This document shows, piece by piece, positions 44,449-54,431 of a DNA stretch of 64,000 nucleotides (position 1 is the stretch's first letter; every line of letters starts with the position of its first letter). The position numbers and the translations under genes were made by a program. The notes under the pieces were generated by a model. It did no database searches and was not told the DNA's origin. It saw only the letters and a program-made list of their open reading frames with translations. Origin of the DNA: an uncultured Paracoccaceae bacterium (lineage in GTDB: Bacteria > Pseudomonadota > Alphaproteobacteria > Rhodobacterales > Rhodobacteraceae); NCBI GenBank assembly GCA_947487205.1, contig CANKVU010000014.1, forward strand, positions 1 through 64,000, read 5' to 3'.

Positions 44449-44838
44449 CTACGCGTTCGGGAGGGCGCATTCCCTGAGCGCCGCGCCGATCATCTTGTCG
44501 TCGATGGGCTTCGGGCAATACCGCGATCCGGGATAGCGGGAGGCGATGTCGTCCTCGATGATGTGGGCCGAGTGGAAGATCAGCGGCACCCCGCGACGGG
44601 CCAGTTCCTCGGCCACGGGGAACACCTCTCCGTCCCGCAGACGCACGTCGAGGATCGCCGCGACGAGGGGTGTCCCCACCTGTTCGAGGGCGGCGGACAC
44701 GCGCGAGAACGGACCCGCAACGCCGTATCCGGCATCTTCGATGATGAGCTTCATGTCGAGCGCGACGATCGGCTCGTCCTCGCACAGGAGTACGATCCCC
44801 CGGTTCGCCGGTTCCGCCCCGCTAGACATCTTGTCCAT
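44449..44838 (-). CDS. Single-domain response regulator
   Basis: 129 residues, a receiver domain only. Acidic pocket CEDEPIV, phospho-acceptor Asp in AAILDVRLRDGE (about 64), switch Thr/Ser position in FHSAHI and the conserved Lys in CPKPIDD. The gene overlaps the end of the histidine kinase gene by 17 bp, so it is the direct output of that kinase. With no DNA-binding domain it must act by protein contact or as a phosphate sink, as is common for HWE-kinase partners. Confidence 0.92.
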   Translation of the reverse strand: MDKMSSGAEPANRGIVLLCEDEPIVALDMKLIIEDAGYGVAGPFSRVSAALEQVGTPLVAAILDVRLRDGEVFPVAEELARRGVPLIFHSAHIIEDDIASRYPGSRYCPKPIDDKMIGAALRECALPNA

Positions 44839-47800
44839 ATATCAGCCGTGTCCTGCGCATGTTTGTCGTTCGCTCGACTTCGATGCGCCCGTCGATCTGG
44901 GCGGCCGACATCTGCATGAGCGTCGAACCGAAACCGCTCGGCTCGTCCGGCGGGGCAACGTTCGGCGTGTCATAGCGTTCCAGCCAATCGAGCTGAATCT
45001 CGTCCGTCTCCGTGGCGGTCCAGACGATGGACAGGGTCCCGTCCTTGGGCCCGAGGACGCCGTATTTCGCGGTGTTCGTGGCCAGTTCGTGAAATAGCAG
45101 CGACAGCGTCGTCAACGCCTCGGAGGCGACCTCGACCCGCGGCCCCTCGATCCGGATCGCGGCATGTCCCTGGTAGGGGTCGACCGCGCTCTGCACCGCG
45201 TCCTTCAGGGTCAGCGACCGGTCCGAGGGCAGTTGATGGGTCAGGTTGTGCGACCGGGCCAGGGCGCCGATCCGCGCGGTGACGCCCGAGACGAGGTCCG
45301 GCACCGTTGCCGCCGACATGCCGGCGATCCGCACGATCCCCGAGATGATCGAAAACTGGTTCTTCACCCGGTGATTCATCTCGTGCAGCATGATCTCGCG
45401 CACGCGCCGCGCCTCCTCGGCCTCGGTCACGTCGTAGAGGATGCCGAGCGTCCGCGGCCCGCGCGGCCCCCGGGTCCGCCGGCCGACCATCTGCACGAAG
45501 CGCCGGCTGCCCCCCGCCACCACGAAATCGAAGGTGAGCGCGAAGGGCAGCGTCGTCTCCTCCTGGTGGCGCAATGCCGTCTCGGCCTCCGCCCGGGACG
45601 CGTCGGGCACCCGGACGAGGAATTCCTCGAACGGCAGCTCCTGATCGTCGAGTTCCAGAAGTCCCGCGACCGTGCGGTCGAACAGGATGCGGCGGCCGTC
45701 CGCCCCGACCTCCCACACCCCCATCCGCGCCACGTCGAGCGCAAGGCGCAACCGGTCGCCCTCGGCCTTCAATTCCCCTTCGAGGCGCAGGGCGTCGGTC
45801 AGCTCGCTGAAGACGAGCGTCACCCCCTCGATGCGGTCGTCGCGGGTCCGGTAGGGGGTTGCGATCAGGTTCCAGATCCGCTCCGCGTCCGGATCCTCGA
45901 CGCGCTCCTCGCGGCGCTCGCCCGTGCGCCGCACCGCGTCGATGGCCGCGAGCACCGCATCGTCCTGCGCGATGCGGCTCGTCATCTCGGCCAGGGGCCG
46001 TCCGCGATCGCCCGAGCGCAGCGGATAGATCGCCTGGATCGCCTTGGTGAAATTGCGGACCCGCCCCTCCATGTCCAGCACGACGAGGGGAAGCGTCGTG
46101 GTGGCGAAGAAGTTCGACAGGTCGGAATTGGCGACCGAGAGGTCCTCGACCTTGTCCTTCAGCTCGTCGTTGACGGTGGCCAGCTCCTCGTTCGTGGACT
46201 GGAGCTCCTCGTTCATCGACATCATCTCTTCGTTCGAGCTCTTGAGCTCCTCGTTCGCGGTCTCGAGTTCCTCGACCGCGGTGTGAAGCCGGGCACGGGT
46301 CGCGCGCAATTCCTCCTCGAGGCTCTGCATGTGGCTGTCGGAACTCTCGACATCCTCGAAATCGTCCTCGTCCATCGGGTCGAACCGGTTCCGCTCGCGA
46401 AAGACGAGCAGGATCGTGCGGTCGGACAGGGGCTCGGCGATCAGGTCGAAGACCTGCCGGCCGAATTCCGATGTCGCGACCAGGTCGCGGCTGATGGCGC
46501 GGCGCGTGGACCTGCCCGCCTTGTGCACGACGGACGAGATCGCCTCGCGCACGCCCGGGCGCGCGATGGCCGCGGCGTAATGGGCGCCGTGTTCGCCCGG
46601 CGTGATCTCCAGGTAGCGGCCGAGCTTTCCGGTGGAGCCGATGATCTCCCCCTGCGCGGTGACGAGGAGCGTGGCCGGCCCGTAGGCTTCGAGGATGCGC
46701 CCCGTCGCCTCGTTGTTGGACCAGCCCACCCGCGTGGCCGGTCCGTCCACCCGTTCGGGCGGGCGGCGCCGCGCCCGGCGGTCGTCGAGCGGGCCGCCCA
46801 GCTGCAGCGGGTATTCGGGACGGCTGTCGTTGCGCTCGAAGATCCGGGCCTGCTGGTCGAGGGGGTGGAACAGGTGGTCGCTCCGGCCCAGGGATTCCGA
46901 CGGCCCCAGGAACAGCATGCCCCCCGGCCGCACCGAGTAGTGGAAGATCGGCAGGACCGTCGATTGCAGCTTGTCGTCGAAATAGATGAGCACGTTGCGG
47001 CACGACAGCAGGTCGATGTTCGAGAATGGCGGATCGCGCACGAGGCTGTGCACCGAAAAGCGGATCATGTCGCGGATCCGGGCCGAGACCTGGAAACTCG
47101 CATTGTCGCGCGCCACGGTGTAGACGTCCCGCATCCCCTCCGGAATGTCGGCCAGCGCCGAATGCGGATAGACCCCGTTCCGTGCCACCCGGAGCATCCG
47201 TTCGTCGATATCGGTGGCAAAGACCTGGATGTCGATGCTGCGCTTCTGCTGCCGCACCTCCTCGGCAAAGAGCATGGCCAGCGAATAGGCTTCCTCGCCG
47301 CTGGAGCAGCCGGGAACCCAGACGCGGATCTCCTCGCTGTTGGCGTCGTGCACCAGGGGGCGCACCACGTCGCGGCGCAGGGTGCGGAAATGCTCGGGGT
47401 CGCGGAAGAACCGCGTTACGTGGATCAGAAGCTCGCGGAACAGGATCTCGCATTCGTCGGGCCGGCTGCGGATATGGCGGAGATACGCCTTCGCGTCCGG
47501 CAGGTCGAGGACCTGGATCCGCCGTTGGACCCGGCGCCCGAGCGTCGATTTCTTGTAGCCCGAGAAATCGTGCCCGGCCGTGGTCCGCACCACCGCGCAG
47601 ATGTCGTCCAGGGTTTCCTCGACCGTCCGGGCGAGCGCCTGTCCGCCGCTCCCGGGGGCCGATTTCTCGAAGAACTGGCGCACGCTCTCGATGATCTCCT
47701 GGGGTGGCAGGACGAAATCGACGAGCCCCGTGGCCTGCGCGGATGTCGGCATGCCGTCGTATTTCGCCGTCTCCGGTTCCTGGATGACGGCGAGGCCCCC

Positions 47801-48280
47801 GTGTTCCTTGATCGCCCGCAGCCCGGCGCTTCCGTCGGCACCGGTGCCCGACAGGATCACGCAGGCCGCGTTCCGCCCCTGGTCGATGGCGAGGCTCTCG
47901 AAGAAGTCGTCGATCGGCCGGCGCAGCCCCCGCGGCTGGGCGAAATCCGTGAGGTTGAGGCGCCCGTCGCGGATCGACAGGCCCCGGCCGGGGGGGATGA
48001 TATGGACCGCGCCGCGTTCCACCCGTTCGCCGTCGACGGCCTGCCGCACACTGAGCGAGGTGTGACGCCCCAGAAGTTCGGCCAGAAGGCTCTCGTGATG
48101 CGGGTCGAGGTGCTGGACCACCACGAAGGCCAGCGCGCAATCCGACCCGGCGCTGCCCAGCATGTCGCGCAGCGCCTCGAGCCCCCCGGCGGACGCCCCG
48201 ACCCCCACCACGAAGGTCGAGGCCTCGGCCCCGTCGGCGGCCTCGACCGGGTCCCCGCTCCGGCTCACCTGATCATTCAT
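44822..48280 (-). CDS. CheB-CheR-PAS-HWE hybrid sensor histidine kinase
   Basis: 1152 residues. In order: CheB methylesterase domain (about 20-205: GVGASAGGLEALRDML, VQHLDPHHESLL, LSGTGADGSAGL); CheR methyltransferase domain (about 215-480: SAM motif VWVPGCSSGEEAYSLAMLF, SCRNVLIYF); a long coiled coil (about 640-720: LETANEELKSSNEEMMSMNE); two PAS domains (about 725-840 and 845-960). The C-terminal HWE-type kinase has the phospho-acceptor His in LHEMNHRVKNQFSI, N-box HELATNTAKYGVL and WLE. It overlaps the LOV gene upstream (8 bp) and the response-regulator gene downstream (17 bp). It may not act in chemotaxis; methyl chemistry could tune the sensor itself. Confidence 0.93.
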   Translation of the reverse strand: MNDQVSRSGDPVEAADGAEASTFVVGVGASAGGLEALRDMLGSAGSDCALAFVVVQHLDPHHESLLAELLGRHTSLSVRQAVDGERVERGAVHIIPPGRGLSIRDGRLNLTDFAQPRGLRRPIDDFFESLAIDQGRNAACVILSGTGADGSAGLRAIKEHGGLAVIQEPETAKYDGMPTSAQATGLVDFVLPPQEIIESVRQFFEKSAPGSGGQALARTVEETLDDICAVVRTTAGHDFSGYKKSTLGRRVQRRIQVLDLPDAKAYLRHIRSRPDECEILFRELLIHVTRFFRDPEHFRTLRRDVVRPLVHDANSEEIRVWVPGCSSGEEAYSLAMLFAEEVRQQKRSIDIQVFATDIDERMLRVARNGVYPHSALADIPEGMRDVYTVARDNASFQVSARIRDMIRFSVHSLVRDPPFSNIDLLSCRNVLIYFDDKLQSTVLPIFHYSVRPGGMLFLGPSESLGRSDHLFHPLDQQARIFERNDSRPEYPLQLGGPLDDRRARRRPPERVDGPATRVGWSNNEATGRILEAYGPATLLVTAQGEIIGSTGKLGRYLEITPGEHGAHYAAAIARPGVREAISSVVHKAGRSTRRAISRDLVATSEFGRQVFDLIAEPLSDRTILLVFRERNRFDPMDEDDFEDVESSDSHMQSLEEELRATRARLHTAVEELETANEELKSSNEEMMSMNEELQSTNEELATVNDELKDKVEDLSVANSDLSNFFATTTLPLVVLDMEGRVRNFTKAIQAIYPLRSGDRGRPLAEMTSRIAQDDAVLAAIDAVRRTGERREERVEDPDAERIWNLIATPYRTRDDRIEGVTLVFSELTDALRLEGELKAEGDRLRLALDVARMGVWEVGADGRRILFDRTVAGLLELDDQELPFEEFLVRVPDASRAEAETALRHQEETTLPFALTFDFVVAGGSRRFVQMVGRRTRGPRGPRTLGILYDVTEAEEARRVREIMLHEMNHRVKNQFSIISGIVRIAGMSAATVPDLVSGVTARIGALARSHNLTHQLPSDRSLTLKDAVQSAVDPYQGHAAIRIEGPRVEVASEALTTLSLLFHELATNTAKYGVLGPKDGTLSIVWTATETDEIQLDWLERYDTPNVAPPDEPSGFGSTLMQMSAAQIDGRIEVERTTNMRRTRLIYGQDV

Positions 48281-48806
48281 CGAGGTGCAGCTTCGCGAGC
48301 ATGGCCACGGATTGGGAGATGGCCGCGGCGGACCCCTCCATCGCCAGCCCGAACTGCCGTCCCATCGTCTGGATTTCCGACAATTCGTGAGTCAGGCGGG
48401 AATCGTTGGCCGGCCGCGCCCGGCGCTGCTCTGCAGACGTCATGTCGAACTGGGAGGCGAGCATGAAACGCGGCGCGCCGCCCGCGTCTCGAAGCCGCGA
48501 CATGAAGACGAGGTTGTCGAAGGTCGATCCGTCCTTGCGGTAGTTCAGGACCCTGAAGCGTCCGCTCTCCCGTTCGGGATCGTGCACGAAGGCGTGCAAT
48601 TCGGCGCGGTCGGCGTCGGGCGTGTCGGGACCCTGGAGAAGGCGGCAGTTCCGGCCCTCCACGTCCTGCGGGTCGTAGCCGGTCAGGTCGCAGAATTTCC
48701 GGTTGACGAGGATCAGTGGAACATCGCCCGTCATGGTCGAGACGGCGAGCGCGATCCGGGATCTGCGGATATAGTCGGCCAGGGCCTCGGGAAGGTCATG
48801 GGTCAT
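48273..48806 (-). CDS. Short LOV-domain blue-light sensor
   Basis: 177 residues, a PAS/LOV core and short helical extensions. The flavin-adduct motif GRNCRLLQGPDT is intact, with the photoactive Cys at residue 54; NYRKDGSTF and the flipping Gln in LASQFDMT are also present. There is an N-terminal cap helix (LPEALADYIRRSRIAL) and a C-terminal helix (about 135-177) but no output domain. Length and layout match the short LOV protein of Rhodobacter. It overlaps the HWE kinase gene by 8 bp, so light sensing probably feeds that kinase through protein contact (inference). Confidence 0.88.
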   Translation of the reverse strand: MTHDLPEALADYIRRSRIALAVSTMTGDVPLILVNRKFCDLTGYDPQDVEGRNCRLLQGPDTPDADRAELHAFVHDPERESGRFRVLNYRKDGSTFDNLVFMSRLRDAGGAPRFMLASQFDMTSAEQRRARPANDSRLTHELSEIQTMGRQFGLAMEGSAAAISQSVAMLAKLHLDE

Positions 48807-49024
48807 GGACAGCGGCGTCTTTCCTCGTGGGCCCTCGGTCGGTCGTGTTATCTATCCGCCCATGGGCGCCGATCAAACCCTGCGGGCAAGAGGTTGTCAG
48901 AAGATGACCGTTCCGTATGCCGGGTGGGGCCCCCTCGCCACGGCGGCAAACCGTCGCTCCCGCGCCCGGGAACGGCGGCGGTCGCATCTCGCCGCCGCGG
49001 GGATCGCGGTTTTCCTTGCCAGAA

Positions 49025-49042
49025 TATGAATGATCGTTCATA
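49025..49042. promoter_or_regulatory. Operator for the TetR regulator of the liu operon
   Basis: Near-perfect 18 bp palindrome TATGAATGA-TCGTTCATA (one mismatched pair) lying just upstream of the TetR start at 49051, in the gap that also serves the divergent LOV operon. Autoregulation is likely. Confidence 0.6.
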
Positions 49043-49050
49043 CACATTTC

Positions 49051-49671
49051 ATGGCCGTTGCGCTCGATAACAGGACGACCGACACCCGGTCGCGGATCAG
49101 GGAGGCGGCATTGCCGCTGATCGCCGAACGGGGCTACGAGGCGGTCTCGATGCGCGACATCGCCGGGCGCGTCGGCGTGCGGCCCAGCGCCCTTTACAAC
49201 CATTTCGACGGCAAGCAGGCGCTCCTCGCCGAGCTGATGCTGTCGCATATGGGCCGGACGCTCGAGCAGCTGGCCCTGGCGGTCCCGCCCGACGACTCGC
49301 CGGCCCGGCGGCTTGCCACCTTCGTGCGCTTCCATGTCGGCTACCACCTGGACGAGCCGCGGGACGTCTTCGTGGCCTATATGGAGCTTCGCAGCCTGTC
49401 GCCCGAGAACCGCGCGGCGCTGAACGCGATGCGGGACCGCTACGAGCGCACCCTGCGCGGGATCCTCGAGGAGGGGGCGGCGAGCGGCGTGTTCCGGATC
49501 GGCGACCCGCGTGTGCATGGCCGCGCGCTCATCGCCATGATGACCGGCGTGACGGTGTGGTTCTCGGATGCCGGTCCGCTCGACCGGTCCGAGGTGGTGG
49601 AGGAATACGTGGCCATCGTCATGCGGAGTGTCGGCGCGGCCGCGTCGGGGGAGGAGACCGAGAATGTTTGA
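49051..49671 (+). CDS. TetR-family regulator of the isovalerate/leucine operon
   Basis: 206 residues from the ATG at 49051; an ATG at 49030 would start inside the palindrome at 49025-49042, so I prefer 49051. N-terminal helix-turn-helix ([20 protein letters not shown], about 36-55), then an all-alpha ligand domain ([20 protein letters not shown]). It overlaps the acyl-CoA dehydrogenase gene by 8 bp and is thus the first gene of the liu operon. It probably represses the operon until an acyl-CoA binds. No good ribosome-binding site precedes it, so it may be leaderless. Confidence 0.85.
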   Translation: MAVALDNRTTDTRSRIREAALPLIAERGYEAVSMRDIAGRVGVRPSALYNHFDGKQALLAELMLSHMGRTLEQLALAVPPDDSPARRLATFVRFHVGYHLDEPRDVFVAYMELRSLSPENRAALNAMRDRYERTLRGILEEGAASGVFRIGDPRVHGRALIAMMTGVTVWFSDAGPLDRSEVVEEYVAIVMRSVGAAASGEETENV

Positions 49672-50827
49672 CCAGACCATGCATTTCGCGCTCGGGGACG
49701 AGATCGACCCCCTGCGCGACACCGTGCGCCGCTTCGCCCGCGAGGAGATCGCGCCGCGCGCCGAGGAGATCGACCGGACGAACGCGTTCCCGCCGGACCT
49801 GTGGCGCAAGATGGGCGATCTGGGCGTCCTCGGGATCACAGTGGACGAGGAGCATGGCGGCGCCGGCATGGGCTATCTCGCCCATTGCGTCGCCATGGAG
49901 GAGATCAGCCGCGCCTCCGCCTCGGTGGGCCTGTCCTACGGGGCGCATTCGAACCTCTGCGTGAACCAGATCCGCCGCAACGCCACCCCCGCGCAGAAGG
50001 AGCGGTATCTCGGCAAGCTCGTGACCGGCGAGAACGTGGGTGCGCTCGCCATGAGCGAGCCCGGCGCGGGATCGGATGTCGTGGGCATGAAGCTCAGGGC
50101 CGAGAAGCGCAACGACCGCTTCGTGCTGAACGGCAACAAGATGTGGATCACGAACGGCCCCGACGCCGACACGCTGATCGTCTATGCCAAGTCCGATCCG
50201 GACGCGGGACCCCGCGGCATCACCGCCTTCCTGATCGAGAAGGGGATGGCCGGCTTTTCCACCGCGCAGAAGCTCGACAAGCTGGGGATGCGCGGCTCCA
50301 ACACCTGCGAACTGGTCTTCGAGGATTGCGAGGTCCCCTTCGACAACGTGCTGGGCGAGGAGGGGCGCGGCGTGAACGTCCTGATGTCGGGGCTCGACTA
50401 CGAACGGGTGGTCCTGGCCGGGGGGCCGGTCGGCATCATGGCGGCCTGCCTCGACGTGGTCGTGCCCTATTCCCACGAGCGCGAGCAGTTCGGACAGGCG
50501 ATCGGCACGTTCCAGCTGATGCAGGGCAAGATCGCCGACATGTACGTCACGATGAATGCCTGCCGCGCCTACGTCTATGCCGTCGCCGCCGCCTGCGACC
50601 GCGGAGAGACCTCGCGCAAGGACGCCGCCGGCTGCATCCTCTATGCCGCCGAGAAGGCGACGCAGGTGGCGCTCGAATCGATCCAGGCGCTGGGCGGCAA
50701 CGGCTACATCAACGAATATCCCACCGGCCGCCTGCTGCGCGACGCCAAGCTCTACGAGATCGGCGCCGGCACGTCCGAGATCCGGCGCATGCTGATCGGG
50801 CGCGAGATCTTCGAGGGATCCGCCTGA
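49664..50827 (+). CDS. liuA: Isovaleryl-CoA dehydrogenase
   Basis: 387 residues of the acyl-CoA dehydrogenase family. FAD/substrate motifs [16 protein letters not shown] and [23 protein letters not shown] carries the catalytic Glu in the place typical for isovaleryl-CoA dehydrogenase rather than the usual C-terminal position; [20 protein letters not shown] near the end. It oxidises isovaleryl-CoA to 3-methylcrotonyl-CoA, the substrate of the MCC subunits encoded next. Confidence 0.93.
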   Translation: MFDQTMHFALGDEIDPLRDTVRRFAREEIAPRAEEIDRTNAFPPDLWRKMGDLGVLGITVDEEHGGAGMGYLAHCVAMEEISRASASVGLSYGAHSNLCVNQIRRNATPAQKERYLGKLVTGENVGALAMSEPGAGSDVVGMKLRAEKRNDRFVLNGNKMWITNGPDADTLIVYAKSDPDAGPRGITAFLIEKGMAGFSTAQKLDKLGMRGSNTCELVFEDCEVPFDNVLGEEGRGVNVLMSGLDYERVVLAGGPVGIMAACLDVVVPYSHEREQFGQAIGTFQLMQGKIADMYVTMNACRAYVYAVAAACDRGETSRKDAAGCILYAAEKATQVALESIQALGGNGYINEYPTGRLLRDAKLYEIGAGTSEIRRMLIGREIFEGSA

Positions 50828-52434
50828 TGGCGATCCTGCACAGCCAGGTCTCCCCCAGGTCCGAGGCCTTCGCGGCGAACCGCACGGCCATGGCGGCGGC
50901 GCTCGACGAGGTCCGCGAGGCGGCGAACGCCGCGCTTGCCGGCGGGGGAGAGCGCGCGCGCGAGCGGCATCTGTCCCGCGGCAAGATGCTGCCCCGCGAC
51001 CGCGTGCAATCGCTGCTCGATCCCGGCTCGCCCTTCCTCGAGATCGGCCTCCTGGCGGCGCATGGCCTCTATGGCGGCGAGGTCCCCTCCGCCGGGGCCA
51101 TCGCCGGGATCGGCCGGGTCCGCGGGCGCGAGGTCATGGTGCTGGCCAACGACGCCACGGTGAAGGGCGGCACCTATTTCCCCCTGACGGTGAAAAAGCA
51201 TCTCCGCGCCCAGGAGATCGCGGCCGAGAACCGGCTGCCCTGCGTCTATCTCGTCGATTCCGGCGGCGCGAACCTGCCCAACCAGGACGAGGTCTTCCCC
51301 GACCGCGACCATTTCGGGCGCATTTTCTACAACCAGGCGCGGATGAGCGCCGAGGGGATCGCCCAGATCGCCGTCGTCATGGGCTCCTGCACCGCCGGGG
51401 GCGCCTATGTCCCCGCGATGAGCGACGAGACGGTGATCGTGCGCGGCCAGGGGACGATCTTCCTGGCCGGGCCGCCGCTGGTGAAGGCCGCCACCGGCGA
51501 GGAGGTGACGGCCGAGGAACTGGGCGGGGGCGATCTGCATACCGGCCGGTCCGGCGTGGCCGACCACCTGGCCGAAACCGACGCCCACGCGCTGGAGATC
51601 GCGCGGCGCATCGTCGGAAACCTCGGCGCCGCGACCCCCGCCCGCCCCGCGATGGCCCGGCCCGAGCCGCCGCTCTTCGACCCCGAGGAAATCATGGGCG
51701 TCGTCCCCGCCGACCCGCGCACGCCCTACGACGTGCGCGAGGTCCTCGCACGGGTCGTCGACGGGTCGGTCTTCGACGAGTTCAAGTCCCGCTTCGGGGA
51801 AACGCTGGTCTGCGGCTTCGCCCATGTCTGGGGCATGCCCGTCGGGATCGTCGCGAATAACGGCGTCCTCGTGTCGGACGCCGCCCAGAAGGGCGCCCAT
51901 TTCATCGAGCTCTGCGCGCAGCGCCGCGTGCCGCTCGTCTTCCTGCAGAACATCACCGGCTTCATGGTCGGCGCCCGCGCCGAGGCGGGGGGCATCGCCC
52001 GCCACGGCGCGAAGCTCGTGACTGCCGTGTCGACCGTCGCGGTGCCGAAGGTCACCATCCTGATCGGGGGCTCCTACGGGGCGGGCAATTACGGCATGGC
52101 CGGCCGGGCCTATTCGCCCCGCTTCCTGTGGACCTGGCCCAACAGCCGCGTCGCCGTCATGGGCGGCGAGCAGGCGGCGCGGACGCTCGCCATCGTGAAG
52201 CGCCAGGCCATGGAGAAGCGCGGCGAGGCCTGGTCCGACGCCGAGGAGGCCGAGTTCCGCAAACCCACCGAAGAGATGTTCGCCCGCCAGAGTCACCCGC
52301 TCTATGCCACCGCGCGGCTCTGGGACGACGGGATCGTCGCGCCCGCCCGTACCCGCGAGGTGCTGGCCCTGTCCCTGGCCGCGGCGCTGAACGCGCCGGT
52401 CCCCGAAACGCGCTTCGGCGTCTTCCGGATGTGA
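50827..52434 (+). CDS. liuB: Methylcrotonyl-CoA carboxylase, carboxyltransferase subunit
   Basis: 535 residues. Carboxyltransferase domains N and [69 protein letters not shown] and [20 protein letters not shown]. These match the MCC beta type rather than propionyl- or acetyl-CoA carboxylases, and the operon agrees. Starts at a TGATG overlap with the dehydrogenase gene; the following biotin subunit also starts at a TGATG overlap. Confidence 0.95.
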   Translation: MAILHSQVSPRSEAFAANRTAMAAALDEVREAANAALAGGGERARERHLSRGKMLPRDRVQSLLDPGSPFLEIGLLAAHGLYGGEVPSAGAIAGIGRVRGREVMVLANDATVKGGTYFPLTVKKHLRAQEIAAENRLPCVYLVDSGGANLPNQDEVFPDRDHFGRIFYNQARMSAEGIAQIAVVMGSCTAGGAYVPAMSDETVIVRGQGTIFLAGPPLVKAATGEEVTAEELGGGDLHTGRSGVADHLAETDAHALEIARRIVGNLGAATPARPAMARPEPPLFDPEEIMGVVPADPRTPYDVREVLARVVDGSVFDEFKSRFGETLVCGFAHVWGMPVGIVANNGVLVSDAAQKGAHFIELCAQRRVPLVFLQNITGFMVGARAEAGGIARHGAKLVTAVSTVAVPKVTILIGGSYGAGNYGMAGRAYSPRFLWTWPNSRVAVMGGEQAARTLAIVKRQAMEKRGEAWSDAEEAEFRKPTEEMFARQSHPLYATARLWDDGIVAPARTREVLALSLAAALNAPVPETRFGVFRM

Positions 52435-54431
52435 TGGCGATGATCGGGAAACTCCTCATCGCCAATCGCGGAGAGATCGCGGTCCGCGTCATCCGCACCG
52501 CCCGGCGGATGGGGCTCGCCACGGTCGCGGTGTATTCCGACGCGGACGCGACGGCGCTCCACGTGGCCATGGCCGACGAGGCGGTCCGCATCGGACCGCC
52601 CGCGCCGGCCGACAGTTACCTCGACCCCGAGGCGATCCTCGCGGCGGCGCGGCTCACGGGGGCGGATGCCATCCACCCGGGCTACGGCTTCCTGTCCGAG
52701 AACCCCGATTTCGTCGACAGCGTGGCGCGGGCCGGGCTGATCTTCGTCGGACCCCCGGCCGACGCGATCCGGGCGATGGGGCTGAAGGACCGCGCCAAGG
52801 CCCTGATGGAAGAGGCGGGGGTGCCCGTCGTGCCGGGCTATCACGGCGCGGATCAGGATCCCGGCTTCCTGCGCAGGACGGCCGTCGAGATCGGCTTTCC
52901 GGTGCTCATCAAGGCCCGCGCGGGCGGCGGCGGCAAGGGGATGCGCCGGGTCGATTCGGAATCCGGTTTCGATGAAGCGCTGGAGAGCGCCCAGGCGGAG
53001 GCCCGCACCGCCTTCGGAGATTCCGCCTGCCTGATCGAGAAATACGTGGCCACGCCCCGCCATATCGAGGTGCAGGTCTTCGCCGACGCGCACGGCAATT
53101 GCGTCCACCTCTTCGAGCGGGATTGCTCGCTCCAGCGCCGCCACCAGAAGGTGATCGAGGAGGCCCCGGCGCCCGGCATGACGCCCGACATGCGCGCCGC
53201 GATGGGCGCGGCGGCCGTGCGCGCCGCGCAGGCCGTGGGCTATGTCGGCGCCGGCACGGTGGAGTTCATCGCCGATGCCTCCGGCGGGCTCGACCCGGAC
53301 GGGTTCTTCTTCATGGAGATGAACACCCGCCTGCAGGTCGAGCATCCCGTGACCGAGGCCATCACCGGCCTCGATCTGGTGGAATGGCAATTGCGCGTGG
53401 CCGCGGGCCATCCGCTTCCCCTCGCCCAGGACGACCTCGCCATCGCCGGACACGCGGTGGAGGCCCGGCTCTATGCCGAGGACCCGGCCCGGGATTTCCT
53501 GCCCGCCACGGGCCGGCTCGCCGTCCTGCGGTTCCCCCCCGCGGGCCCGTCCCTGCGGATCGACAGCGGCGTGCGCGAGGGCGACGCGATCACGCCCCAT
53601 TACGACCCGATGATCGCGAAGGTGATCGCGCACGGGCCCGACCGCGCGACTGCCCTTGCCCGCCTGGCCCGGGCGCTGGGCGACACGGTGATCGCCGGCA
53701 CGACCACCAACCGCGCCTTCCTGTGCCGCCTGCTCGTCGACCCGGAGGTGGCGGCCGGGCGCGTCGAAACCGGGCTGATCGCCCGCCACCAGGACGAGCT
53801 GGCAACGCCGCCCGCGCCGGACGCCGAGGCGATGGCGCTGGCGGCGCTCGCCGTCGCGGTGCCGCCGCCGGCCCCGGGGGCCGGGCCCTTCGACGCCCTG
53901 CGCGACTTCCGCCTGCACGGCGCGGCGCGGCACACGGTGCGGTTCGACGACGGCGCGGGGGCGGCGCAGGTCGTCACCGTGACGACCGGGGCGGAGGGCG
54001 GGCGCGATGTCGCCACCCCCCTCGGCAGCGTCTCGTTCACCCGGGCGGCCCGCCCCGCGCCCGGCATGCTGGAAGTGGTATCGGACGGCCGGCGGTTCGG
54101 TGTTGCGGTGGCGACGACGGGGCGCACGGTCCATGTCCAGTTCGGAGCGGCCGCGTTCGCGTTCCTGCTCCACGACGCGGTGGCGGCTGGACAGGACGTC
54201 GGCGGCGACCGCGTGACCGCCCCCATGACCGGGACCGTGCGCCGCGTCGCGGCGGCGACCGGCGACAGGGTGGCGCGGGGGCAGGCGCTGCTGATGCTCG
54301 AGGCGATGAAGATGGAGCACATGCTCGTCGCGCCGCGCGACGGCATCGTCGCCGAGGTTCTGGTCGGCGCCGGCGATCAGGTCGAGGAGGGCGCCCTCCT
54401 CCTCGCGCTCGAAGAGGAGGAGGAGGCGTGA
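52434..54431 (+). CDS. liuD: Methylcrotonyl-CoA carboxylase, biotin subunit
   Basis: 665 residues: biotin carboxylase N-terminal lobe (KLLIANRGEIAVRVIRTARR), ATP-grasp (KARAGGGGKGMRRVD; ERDCSLQRRHQKVIEEAPAP; FMEMNTRLQVEHPVTE), a linker domain, and a C-terminal biotinyl domain with the attachment Lys in LMLEAMKMEHML (about 622). It carboxylates biotin for transfer to 3-methylcrotonyl-CoA. The start may be 52434 or the ATG at 52440. It ends in a Glu run and overlaps the lyase gene by 4 bp. Confidence 0.95.
   Translation: MAMIGKLLIANRGEIAVRVIRTARRMGLATVAVYSDADATALHVAMADEAVRIGPPAPADSYLDPEAILAAARLTGADAIHPGYGFLSENPDFVDSVARAGLIFVGPPADAIRAMGLKDRAKALMEEAGVPVVPGYHGADQDPGFLRRTAVEIGFPVLIKARAGGGGKGMRRVDSESGFDEALESAQAEARTAFGDSACLIEKYVATPRHIEVQVFADAHGNCVHLFERDCSLQRRHQKVIEEAPAPGMTPDMRAAMGAAAVRAAQAVGYVGAGTVEFIADASGGLDPDGFFFMEMNTRLQVEHPVTEAITGLDLVEWQLRVAAGHPLPLAQDDLAIAGHAVEARLYAEDPARDFLPATGRLAVLRFPPAGPSLRIDSGVREGDAITPHYDPMIAKVIAHGPDRATALARLARALGDTVIAGTTTNRAFLCRLLVDPEVAAGRVETGLIARHQDELATPPAPDAEAMALAALAVAVPPPAPGAGPFDALRDFRLHGAARHTVRFDDGAGAAQVVTVTTGAEGGRDVATPLGSVSFTRAARPAPGMLEVVSDGRRFGVAVATTGRTVHVQFGAAAFAFLLHDAVAAGQDVGGDRVTAPMTGTVRRVAAATGDRVARGQALLMLEAMKMEHMLVAPRDGIVAEVLVGAGDQVEEGALLLALEEEEEA

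Noticed and set aside
44822-48280. Reading the CheB-CheR fusion as a chemotaxis protein
   Set aside because: No cheA, cheW, cheY cluster or chemoreceptor is adjacent, and the protein ends in an HWE kinase, so a sensor role is favoured.
45164-48466. 1100-codon open frame on the plus strand
   Set aside because: Antisense to the CheB-CheR-HWE kinase, with a His/Arg/Asp-rich composition typical of shadows; no family resemblance.
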